Source of the DNA: UBA2421 sp002343075
Lineage (GTDB): Bacteria > Planctomycetota > Phycisphaerae > Tepidisphaerales > Tepidisphaeraceae
Assembly (NCBI GenBank): GCA_937982565.1
Contig: CALJLN010000033.1
Span: 60,218 to 124,217, forward strand
Reading direction: 5' to 3'
Length of the DNA: 64,000 bases
Shown: positions 33,035 to 40,536 of the stretch, in pieces
Layout: each line of letters opens with the position of its first letter
Numbering within the stretch: the stretch's first letter is position 1
Translations under genes and position numbers: made by a program
Notes under the pieces: generated by a model
What the model saw: only the letters and a program-made list of their open reading frames with translations
What the model was told of the DNA's origin: nothing
Databases searched by the model: none

Positions 33035-34774
33035 TTATGATCCGGGGATGGTCGGCGCATCATTGTACGCCGGCAACTCCCAGTATTTCCGCACCGCCGG
33101 GAAGAACGCATCTCCCCCGCCGACGCGTTTCTCGGCTAAATCGAGGTATCCGGCCGCCATTCGGTCATTGCCTTCGTTGTACGCGATGTACGCAAGCAAA
33201 ATGAGCGGCCGGGCGGCGGTCTTTTCGTTGTTGGCGATTTCCTTCAAATCCTTCACCAGAAATGCCAGGCGTTCTTCACCGAGGAACTGACGAAGATCGT
33301 AGCGAGCCATCATCAATGCCGGCGCGCCGGTGAATGCCTGCCGGAGATGCGTTTCGGCCCGCGCGTAATACGACGCGCCAAGCTCTGCATTTGCCCGTCC
33401 GAGCAACACCAGCGGGTTGTTCGGGGCGATTTGCTCGGCCATGTCATACTTGCCCAGCGCGGTGACAAATTTCTGTTCACGCATCAACTGTTCGGCTTCG
33501 GTCAACACATCCGAAAGCCCCTTGGCGGTCACACCGGTCGCCAGCGAAGTGACCGTCTGCCGTTCAACTCGCTGCGCGGCACGGCCCGGAACGGGCATCG
33601 CGCCGACTGGAGGGCTTTGCATGGCTGAATCGTTGGCCCCCGGCTGGCCGGGCATCGCCGGCTGGCCCGGGGCGTTGCCGCCCGGCACACTCGGCATGTT
33701 GTTTTGCGGGCGATCCTGCATGCGATCGGTGGGCAACCGCGGTGCGTCTTCCAAGGCGTTTTTCAATCTCAGCTCTTCGTTGTATCGACGGTTGGCCTCG
33801 GCGGCGTCGCCTTGGTCGGCATTGAACTTATCTAGCCGAGCCTGCAACTGGCGATATTGCTCCGACTGCCGCACCGCCGGCGCTAGCTGCACGCGCCCAC
33901 CGGCCTGCTGGCCGGTAGTGAAATCGCTGCCCAGGGCTTGGTTGTTGAGCGAATTGTCGGTGGTGTTGTTCAGCGCGTCATTCGGAGTTTGCGCGTCAAA
34001 CGCGTTGGGCGCGCCCGCGGCAGGGTCGGCACTCAGCTCGCTCTGCAGCCGACGCAGCGTGGCGGCGTCGTATCGTTCGCTACGAGAATCGGCTCCTGCG
34101 TAACGATCGAGAAAACGAACGTCCGACGCCACCCCTGTGTTCAGCCCGCGGACGCCATACAACGGCGACGCGGTGATGAGTGTGTTGTTGTTCGACGTAT
34201 CAACCGCGCCCGGCAGGAGCAGCGCCCCTGGCCGCGGGAGTGCGGTTGTCGGCGTATCGAATACATTGCCCAGCCGCAAATCAGAACCGATACGAGTCGG
34301 CGGGGCTGCGGGAACATATCCGCCGGTGCTGCCGATTGCCGCAAAGCCCGGCGGAGGCGCGACCCCTTCACTCTCACCAAAGAAAGGACGAACAGCCTGC
34401 GCGTTTGAGCGCGCATCGCCAGCATAGTTGCCCTGCACGACAGTCGGGCCGGCGGATTGCGCGACGAATCGATCCACCCCTCCAGCCGAGAGCGTGCCCC
34501 GGAAAGCCCGCGGGTCGGTCACTGAAGTCTGTCCGCGAAACTGCCTGCCACCAGTCACGTTGCCGGTGACGATGTTGTTATTAAGTTGATAGAACGGCAA
34601 CCGCGCCGCGCCACCGCTGTTAATGCCGCCGGAGCCGATGCGGTTGTTGCGGTCGAGTGCGCCGCCGGTATCGATGCGCGCCTGCCCAAACGCCGCAGTG
34701 GAGATGCCCAGGGCAACACCCACCGTCGCGAGCATCAGCTTGTTCATCGATCCGACTTTTTGCCTGCCATTCAT
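33035..34774 (-). CDS. Secreted TPR-containing protein, function unknown
   Basis: A 579-residue protein with a signal peptide (MNKLMLATVGVALGISTAAFG, cleaved after AFG or AFGQ). Residues about 25-330 are low-complexity, rich in Gly, Asn, Arg, Thr and Pro, without a recognised fold. The C-terminal 130 residues (GKYDMAEQIAPNNPLVLLGR and YYARAETHLRQAF) are TPR repeats, closing with GGGDAFFPAVRKYWELP. ATG 34774 has GGGAG seven bases upstream and is preferred; ATG 34747 starts the signal peptide proper. Probably periplasmic or surface-exposed. Confidence 0.65.
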   Translation of the reverse strand: MNGRQKVGSMNKLMLATVGVALGISTAAFGQARIDTGGALDRNNRIGSGGINSGGAARLPFYQLNNNIVTGNVTGGRQFRGQTSVTDPRAFRGTLSAGGVDRFVAQSAGPTVVQGNYAGDARSNAQAVRPFFGESEGVAPPPGFAAIGSTGGYVPAAPPTRIGSDLRLGNVFDTPTTALPRPGALLLPGAVDTSNNNTLITASPLYGVRGLNTGVASDVRFLDRYAGADSRSERYDAATLRRLQSELSADPAAGAPNAFDAQTPNDALNNTTDNSLNNQALGSDFTTGQQAGGRVQLAPAVRQSEQYRQLQARLDKFNADQGDAAEANRRYNEELRLKNALEDAPRLPTDRMQDRPQNNMPSVPGGNAPGQPAMPGQPGANDSAMQSPPVGAMPVPGRAAQRVERQTVTSLATGVTAKGLSDVLTEAEQLMREQKFVTALGKYDMAEQIAPNNPLVLLGRANAELGASYYARAETHLRQAFTGAPALMMARYDLRQFLGEERLAFLVKDLKEIANNEKTAARPLILLAYIAYNEGNDRMAAGYLDLAEKRVGGGDAFFPAVRKYWELPAYNDAPTIPGS

Positions 34775-34882
34775 GTTCTTACTCCCTGTGTACGTTGATG
34801 TTGCATTCATCGGCCACATATCGACCGTTCTTATTATAGACCGACGCCGAGGCCGATTAGAAGTTGCAAATCCGTAAATTTA

Positions 34883-37800
34883 TTAGCGGACGCAGATCGT
34901 GATGATCTGATAAGGCCCAAACGGCACCTCAATCTTACCGTCGTCAACCCGGGCGACAGCGGATTTGTCTTCTAATAGGTTGCAGAAGCGTGCCGATTTA
35001 ATGGGAAAACCAACCCGCAAGCGGGCCGTTCCCCGGCTGCCGTGGCTTTCATACAGCCGGATGATGGTCTCCTGGGAGTCTTCAGCCTTTTTCACCGTAT
35101 CAATGACCACCGCGGGGGTGTCGATCGACGCCATCGACCGCACCCCGGCCTGCCCGGGTGCCCAGAGCAGCGGCATATTGAACGCCGCCGCCTCGGCGAC
35201 GGTTCCGGCCTCGCGCCAGCCTCCGGCATGGGGGAAAACGGCATACGAAAACGCATGCTTGCCGATGTCCGCAGTCGGATCAGGGTGGGAAGGCGCGCGC
35301 AGCAGGCTCAGCCGCATGACATTCCCAAGCGTCGAACCGCCGTACTTGCTCTCGCTTAAAATCGATACACCAAAGCCGTGTTCGCCGAGGTCAAACCATC
35401 GATGCAGCGGGACTTCAAACTTGGCCAGGTCAGCTGCGGTGTTAAAGTGCGTGGGCCGCTCGACGTTTCCAAACTGCATTTCGTATGTCGCGTTCATCGA
35501 GCGAACATTCACCGGAAACGCCACTTTCAGAAACTTGTGCGATTCGTGCCAATCGGCCCGGCAGTGCACTTCCACCCGCCGGGCGTGGGCGTCGAGACGG
35601 ACTGTCTGTTGCAACGTGCTGGCGCGACCAATCTTGTGCTGAAACTGAATCTCACACCGAAGCGGCGACCGCGTGACCACCTTGGCGCTGGTCGCAGGGC
35701 CACAATCGCGACACGACTCCAGATGTTGCGGATCGACATCCCAGGCATCCCAAGCGGTGGGATTGTCGTCAAACATCTGAAACACATTCGCCTCACCCGC
35801 GAAGGCCTCGCGGCCGGTCGATTTCTCTATCAGGCTGACGATGCGCCCGGACTTGCTCAGCTCGACTCGCAGCTGTCCGTTTTCGGCGACCCATCCCGCT
35901 GACGATTTGGCAAGCTCAACCTTATCTGTCGATTCGCCGATGCACCCAAATCCGTAAGAAGGGGCGTCGGCCAGCACGAGCCGGGCGTCGGGTGTGGAGC
36001 AGACTTCCCTTCGAGCAAAACTGGTTGTGTTGATAGGCGTAAGCTCGCCGCGTTTTGCCGCTCCGCGCGCATACGCATTGACCGATTTGAACACGTCGAG
36101 AATGGCCTGTCCACGCAACTCGAGGCCCGACCTTTCGACCTGCTCGTATTGGGCATTGGCATCGTCATATACAAGCTTGATCGAGCTTCCCGGAAGGATG
36201 TCGTGAAACTGATTCAGCAGCACCAGTTTCCACAGCGCGTCGATCTTTGCGTGGGCATATTCAACCCCGGCAAGCTTCCAGCGGAGGGTCTGCAGAAACT
36301 CAACATCATGCAGGAGTGCCTCGCTCTTCCGATTGCTGCGTTTGATCGCCGCCTGTGTGGTAAACGTGCCCCGATGCACTTCAAGATAGAGTTCACCGAC
36401 GACCACCGGCAAATGCGAGATGTCTTTTTCCAGCCGGGAAAAGAAATCGTCGCTCGAACGCATGGTTACGCGCGGCAGGCCCTGCGTGTCACTCATCCGG
36501 CCGAGGTACTCGAGCATCTGACGGCTCGGCCCCCCGCCGCCGTCGCCGAAGCCGAAGAGGTAGTAACTGTGTCGGCTGCGGTCATGGTCTTTGTAGTTGG
36601 CGACGTTGAACCGCACTTGCTTCACGGACGCGTCGCTGTTGTAGGTGTCGGACGGAGGAAAGTGCGCGGTCACTTCGCTGCCGTCGATGCCCTGCCAGGA
36701 AAATGTGTGGTGCATCGGCTTCGTAAATCGATTCCACGACAGCTTTTGCGTGAGAAAGCGCCTGATGCCGGCACCGCGCATGATTTGCGGCAACTGGCCG
36801 TTGTAACCAAAAACGTCCGGGTTCCAGAATTCCCTGCACCGGCGGCCGAACTCTTGCTCGAAAAATCGCTGGCCGTAAAGGAACTGCCGCACCAGCGCCT
36901 CGCCGGAAGGGATATTGCAGTCAGGCTCAATCCAAGTCCCCCCGACCGGCACCCACCGCCCTTTCTTCACCGCCGCCTTCATCCGCTGGTAGAGCTTCGG
37001 GTTGCGCTCGCGCACAATGTCATACTGATACGCTTGCGAGCACGCGAACTTGAACGCCGGATATTCGTCCAGCAGCGCGAGCTGACTGCTGAACGTCCGG
37101 TCACACTTTCGCCAGGTTTCTGCCAGCGGCCAGAGCCAGGCAGTGTCGATGTGCGCGTGGCCAATGGCTGATAGCTCATGCACTTGCGATGCGTTGCGCC
37201 GCTCGTACAACGGCTTGAGCACGTCGTGCGCCGCGTGCCATGTGTTGCGGTCGGCGGGGTCGTAAATGTTGGCGAACCGGTTAAGCTCAAAAAGCAGCTC
37301 GCCAGCGAACGTCGGATCAAGCCCCCGGTCAGATTCGGCCTCAAGGTCAACCAGCACTGCGAAGTCGAAATACAACCGCCACGCAAAAGGATCGCGGGCG
37401 CGAATCTCGCACGCTTCAAAAATGTATGGGCTGACGGCTTCCGGAGAATATGGCCCGCGTTTACCCGGATCGCCGAAAACGCTATTGCAGGCCACTTCGA
37501 CCTGAAAACGCAGTTGCTCGCCACCCTTGGCGCTCGAGAGTAACAATGCATCCGGGCGGATAGCACGATCGTGGGAGTTTGGTTCGTAGTTCAGCCCCGC
37601 AACCGTCTGGCCATCGATCCAGAGCGTCGCCTCGGAATGGCTCGCCCAGTAAAGCTCAACCGGTTTTCCCGCGAACGCCTTGGGCACCTTGACCGAACAG
37701 CGGTACCAGTACGTCGCCCAGAACGGTCCGAGTTGGTCGCCGACCTTGGCCGGCCTGAAATTTTTCAGCAATTGCGCCTGTTGATACGAAATCCGGTCGA

Positions 37801-37915
37801 CAGGCCCGGCGACCTCGATCGCCTCGACTTTAAGCCGATGCGAGTAGATGGCGTCGCGCATACGGTCTGCCAACTGACGAATTCGCTGGCGGGTGTATTC
37901 AGGATGGCGTTGCAA
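34883..37915 (-). CDS. GH38 alpha-mannosidase
   Basis: A 1010-residue glycoside hydrolase family 38 enzyme that should release alpha-linked mannose. The catalytic domain starts at about residue 250 with IGHAHIDTAWLWPL (zinc-binding His and Asp). The nucleophile Asp is in FWNPDVFGYNGQLPQIMRG, and the central and C-terminal beta domains follow (IETAVRL-type sequence; VEVHCRADWHESHKFLKVAF). An N-terminal jelly-roll-like region precedes the catalytic domain, as in class II cytosolic/bacterial mannosidases. No signal peptide is visible, so it is likely cytoplasmic. The start is TTG 37915 with GAGGA eight bases upstream. Confidence 0.93.
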   Translation of the reverse strand: MQRHPEYTRQRIRQLADRMRDAIYSHRLKVEAIEVAGPVDRISYQQAQLLKNFRPAKVGDQLGPFWATYWYRCSVKVPKAFAGKPVELYWASHSEATLWIDGQTVAGLNYEPNSHDRAIRPDALLLSSAKGGEQLRFQVEVACNSVFGDPGKRGPYSPEAVSPYIFEACEIRARDPFAWRLYFDFAVLVDLEAESDRGLDPTFAGELLFELNRFANIYDPADRNTWHAAHDVLKPLYERRNASQVHELSAIGHAHIDTAWLWPLAETWRKCDRTFSSQLALLDEYPAFKFACSQAYQYDIVRERNPKLYQRMKAAVKKGRWVPVGGTWIEPDCNIPSGEALVRQFLYGQRFFEQEFGRRCREFWNPDVFGYNGQLPQIMRGAGIRRFLTQKLSWNRFTKPMHHTFSWQGIDGSEVTAHFPPSDTYNSDASVKQVRFNVANYKDHDRSRHSYYLFGFGDGGGGPSRQMLEYLGRMSDTQGLPRVTMRSSDDFFSRLEKDISHLPVVVGELYLEVHRGTFTTQAAIKRSNRKSEALLHDVEFLQTLRWKLAGVEYAHAKIDALWKLVLLNQFHDILPGSSIKLVYDDANAQYEQVERSGLELRGQAILDVFKSVNAYARGAAKRGELTPINTTSFARREVCSTPDARLVLADAPSYGFGCIGESTDKVELAKSSAGWVAENGQLRVELSKSGRIVSLIEKSTGREAFAGEANVFQMFDDNPTAWDAWDVDPQHLESCRDCGPATSAKVVTRSPLRCEIQFQHKIGRASTLQQTVRLDAHARRVEVHCRADWHESHKFLKVAFPVNVRSMNATYEMQFGNVERPTHFNTAADLAKFEVPLHRWFDLGEHGFGVSILSESKYGGSTLGNVMRLSLLRAPSHPDPTADIGKHAFSYAVFPHAGGWREAGTVAEAAAFNMPLLWAPGQAGVRSMASIDTPAVVIDTVKKAEDSQETIIRLYESHGSRGTARLRVGFPIKSARFCNLLEDKSAVARVDDGKIEVPFGPYQIITICVR

Positions 37916-38549
37916 GTGCGGTCGTCCTCTACAAAAACTCTCTCAGTGAAGCGCGCTGAATTGTGTGCGACGGCAGGCATGTTGCAAGCGCCGCGGGGCA
38001 GGTGTGCGATCGGCGGCAAGATTCCGAGATGACTGAATCCAAAGTCAGCCCGCGCGCCCGATAGGTCTGCCAACCCGGCTTATCCACCACGACCGTGGCG
38101 ACACCCTGTGGATAAGTTGAGCGCCGTAGGCGGCAGATTCGGAGCGAATATTTTTTTGCGTTAGGTTAAGTCCGTGTCAGAGCGAAATTTACGTTCGATT
38201 GACGCCGGTAGAGGTACCACTTTTAGTAACTCACCTGTTGAAATGCACAAGATGTAGTATAGATTAGGTCTGACCAGCAAACGAACGTACGCCACAGTTT
38301 TAACCCTTACACGGGGCGAACATGTGTCGTCAATATCACGCCACGATGCCGGGCAGGCGAAGACCCCTCGCCCGCGGATCGGGCGTCATCCGCGAGGCAT
38401 GCAACGCTTCGTGCTACGGTGTGCGCCAAAACGCGCCGGCTGCGGTTGGTGGGTGAATTTTGCGGGTAGTCGTTCGAGCGGCTTTGACTGGACTTGGGTT
38501 GTCCGATCAAGTGCCCGGGTAGGTTGTCAGGGAAAAGGGAACGTTCGTC
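37916..38549. other. 634-bp intergenic region between the mannosidase and dcd
   Basis: No convincing ORF. It holds an inverted pair of DnaA-box-like sequences (38080-38115), a short T-run (about 38149-38155), and a hairpin at 38366-38397 where CCTCG and CGGAT pair with ATCCGCGAGG around a CCCG bulge. A possible sigma70-type promoter on the plus strand has TTGAAA near 38238 and TAGATT 16 bases later. These would give dcd a leader of about 290 nt. Confidence 0.5.
38079..38116. promoter_or_regulatory. Inverted pair of DnaA-box-like sites
   Basis: TTATCCACC at 38080-38088 faces TGTGGATAA at 38107-38115. The second is a perfect DnaA box on the minus strand (TTATCCACA); the first differs only in the last base. 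Together they form a perfect 9-bp inverted repeat CTTATCCAC/GTGGATAAG with a 20-bp centre. Only two sites are seen, so a regulatory role is more likely than an origin. Confidence 0.4.
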
Positions 38550-39122
38550 ATGGGAATTCTTTGCGATACGCAGATTCGTGAACTCGTCGACATTGAGCCG
38601 TTCGCTGACACGATGAAACGTCCTGGGCGGATCAGCTTCGGCGTTTCCAGCTACGGCTACGACTTGCGCGTCGGGACCGTCTTCAAGATTTTCACCAACG
38701 TAAGTTCGACAGGTTCGATGACCGTGGTTGACCCTAAAAAGTTTGACGACGACGCGTTTATCACCGTCGATACTGCCGAGACAGGTTTTGATCATGTCAT
38801 CATCCCACCGAACAGCTTCGCGCTGGCGGAAACGGTGGAATACGTCGGCATGCCGCGCGACCTGCTGGCGGTGTGTGTCGGAAAAAGCACATACGCCCGC
38901 TGCGGGATAATCGTTAATGTCACGCCGATCGAGCCAGAGTGGCGCGGCAAGATTACGCTGGAAATCAGCAACACAACTCCCCTGCCGGCAAAGATTTACG
39001 CCAACGAAGGCATCGCGCAGCTGATCTTCCTCAAGGGCGACCGCGTGTGTGCGACCAGCTATGCGGACAAATCGGGCAAATATCAGGACCAGGCCGGGCT
39101 AACACTCCCGCGGGTGGATTAG
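38550..39122 (+). CDS. dcd: dCTP deaminase
   Basis: A 190-residue homotrimeric-type dCTP deaminase, supplying dUTP for thymidylate synthesis. The N-terminal MGILCDTQIRELV, the active-site region SFGVSSYGYDLRVG, VGKSTYARCGIIVNVTPIEPEW (catalytic Glu and substrate-binding Ser/Arg), and the C-terminal QLIFLKGD are intact. The length is normal. Start ATG 38550 is preceded by AAGGGA. The C-terminal SYADKSGKYQDQAGLTLPR stretch matches the family lid over the triphosphate. The enzyme belongs to the same nucleotide economy as NrdJ, 1.4 kb downstream. Confidence 0.95.
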   Translation: MGILCDTQIRELVDIEPFADTMKRPGRISFGVSSYGYDLRVGTVFKIFTNVSSTGSMTVVDPKKFDDDAFITVDTAETGFDHVIIPPNSFALAETVEYVGMPRDLLAVCVGKSTYARCGIIVNVTPIEPEWRGKITLEISNTTPLPAKIYANEGIAQLIFLKGDRVCATSYADKSGKYQDQAGLTLPRVD

Positions 39123-39206
39123 CGCCCGCCGCCTGACTCTGTTCGTGCGGTTGCGCGATTATGTCGGGCATCGCGTCGGGCGTCGTGTCGGGTATCGCGC
39201 ATTTCG

Positions 39207-39650
39207 GTGAGAATTGTGGTGTGTCGCAGTCGTCGAATCATTCTCCTGTGCCTGCTTGCCGCTGCGTGCGCGGGAGGGTGCGCCTCGCTGAAACAACTTT
39301 TCAAAAAGCCGCCGCCCGAAAGCGATCCGATCCCGCCGAGTACTCAATACGTTTTGCAACAGCCAATTCGCGTAATCACCGAGGAAAGGCCGGTAAAGGT
39401 CGGCGAGTTGCCGCTGGTCTATTTGCTCGAACATCCCGGCGAGGTGCGCGTGGTCGATGCCACCGCAGGGGTCATCATCATCGGAACGCAGGCCGGCGGG
39501 CGGACAATCTTGAGTATCTCCGCAGACGCCGGCGTGACGATCGCCGGGCGCACCATTCGAGCCGGACCGCTAGACCCGACCCATCGATACGAAATTTACC
39601 TGACTGTGCGCAGCGAAAACACTGTAAAGAATACACTCGAACGGCGGTGA
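39207..39650 (+). CDS. Predicted small lipoprotein
   Basis: A 147-residue protein starting at GTG. The signal RRIILLCLLAAACAGGCAS has the lipobox AGGC. The mature part is a charged linker followed by a beta-rich region (VVDATAGVIIIGTQAGGRTILSI) and TIRAGPLDPTHRYEIYLTVR. No family recognised. It sits 16 bp before another lipoprotein, with which it is probably cotranscribed. Confidence 0.6.
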   Translation: MRIVVCRSRRIILLCLLAAACAGGCASLKQLFKKPPPESDPIPPSTQYVLQQPIRVITEERPVKVGELPLVYLLEHPGEVRVVDATAGVIIIGTQAGGRTILSISADAGVTIAGRTIRAGPLDPTHRYEIYLTVRSENTVKNTLERR

Positions 39651-39666
39651 TGCCTCGAGGTGACCT

Positions 39667-40446
39667 ATGCAACTAGCTTCCCGAACCATCTTCATCTGCA
39701 CCCTGGCGCTGTTCGCGGCGACACAATTGGGCAACGGCTGCGTCTCAGACGACGGCGGCGGTTCGAGCGACGACTATCGCCCCAGCCCGTCGCGCCCGGG
39801 GAATGATTATGACCCAAACGACCGCATCCCCCGCGACGCCGACCTCGTCACCGAAGGCCGCGATCTTATTCGATATCGCGCCGAGCAAGATGGCCGGGTC
39901 TATATCTACGATGCCGACGCCCGCAGGGTGCTTGGCAGCTACCGCATCGTACGCGGTCGCGAGCTGATTGTGTCGCCGAAGGATGACCGCGCGTGGATCG
40001 ATGACAAGCGCGTTTTAGATTACGACTTTGATCGTAGCCACACGCACCGAATTTATATGTTGAACGACCGGCAAAGCAGCCGCCCCCCCGACCGCGACAG
40101 GGAGCCGCCACGCCCGGAGCCGACCAAGCCCGCAAAGCCCCAGCCGGAACAGCCCGTCGGCCCGGTCTTCGGCGGCGGCGGCGCGGGGGCTGTTGTGCCG
40201 AAGTCGGCAACCATCGCACGCGAAGGTAAAGGCACCGATCTGAGCTTTGAAGCCGACGGCGTGGGCACCGTTTATGTCTACGACCTAGACGCCAAAACCA
40301 CCGTGGCCACCTTCAATCTCAAGAGGGGCCAGCGGTTCACGGTGTCGCCCGGTTCAGGCGAGGCCGCGGTTGATGGCAAGGTTGTGTTTAAGAAGTCGTT
40401 GAGCACTCGCAAAACGTATCGGTTGTATTTCAACTTAAATGTCTAA
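39667..40446 (+). CDS. Predicted lipoprotein with an internal duplicated domain
   Basis: A 259-residue protein with a signal peptide and the lipobox GNGC (IFICTLALFAATQLGNGC). Two copies of a beta-domain of about 75 residues follow. The first contains YIYDADARRVLGSYRIVRGR and HRIYMLND; the second VYVYDLDAKTTVATFNLKRG and TYRLYFNLNV. They are separated by a Pro/Arg/Glu-rich linker. The repeat unit has the pattern V-Y-[IV]-Y-D, a Gly turn, then a closing R-[IL]-Y-[MF]-x-L/N. Function unknown. The preceding lipoprotein gene ends 16 bp upstream. Confidence 0.6.
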   Translation: MQLASRTIFICTLALFAATQLGNGCVSDDGGGSSDDYRPSPSRPGNDYDPNDRIPRDADLVTEGRDLIRYRAEQDGRVYIYDADARRVLGSYRIVRGRELIVSPKDDRAWIDDKRVLDYDFDRSHTHRIYMLNDRQSSRPPDRDREPPRPEPTKPAKPQPEQPVGPVFGGGGAGAVVPKSATIAREGKGTDLSFEADGVGTVYVYDLDAKTTVATFNLKRGQRFTVSPGSGEAAVDGKVVFKKSLSTRKTYRLYFNLNV

Positions 40447-40536
40447 TGCCATTGTCCGCCGCCGCTCCCCGCGAGGAGGCGAAATCGGCAGCGATCAATC
40501 GGCACTTGGAAGTCAGTCAGGAAGGACCCGCAAGCA

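Noticed and set aside
36149..37171. 340-codon plus-strand open frame antisense to the alpha-mannosidase
   Set aside because: Falls opposite the GH38 catalytic domain and has no motif of its own.
38000..38250. Replication origin
   Set aside because: Only two DnaA boxes, no dnaA/dnaN/gidA neighbours and no clear AT-rich unwinding element; kept as a regulatory site only.
40447..40536. Cobalamin riboswitch before nrdJ
   Set aside because: The leader is only 90 bp and lacks the B12-box pattern; a normal ribosome-binding site is all that is seen.
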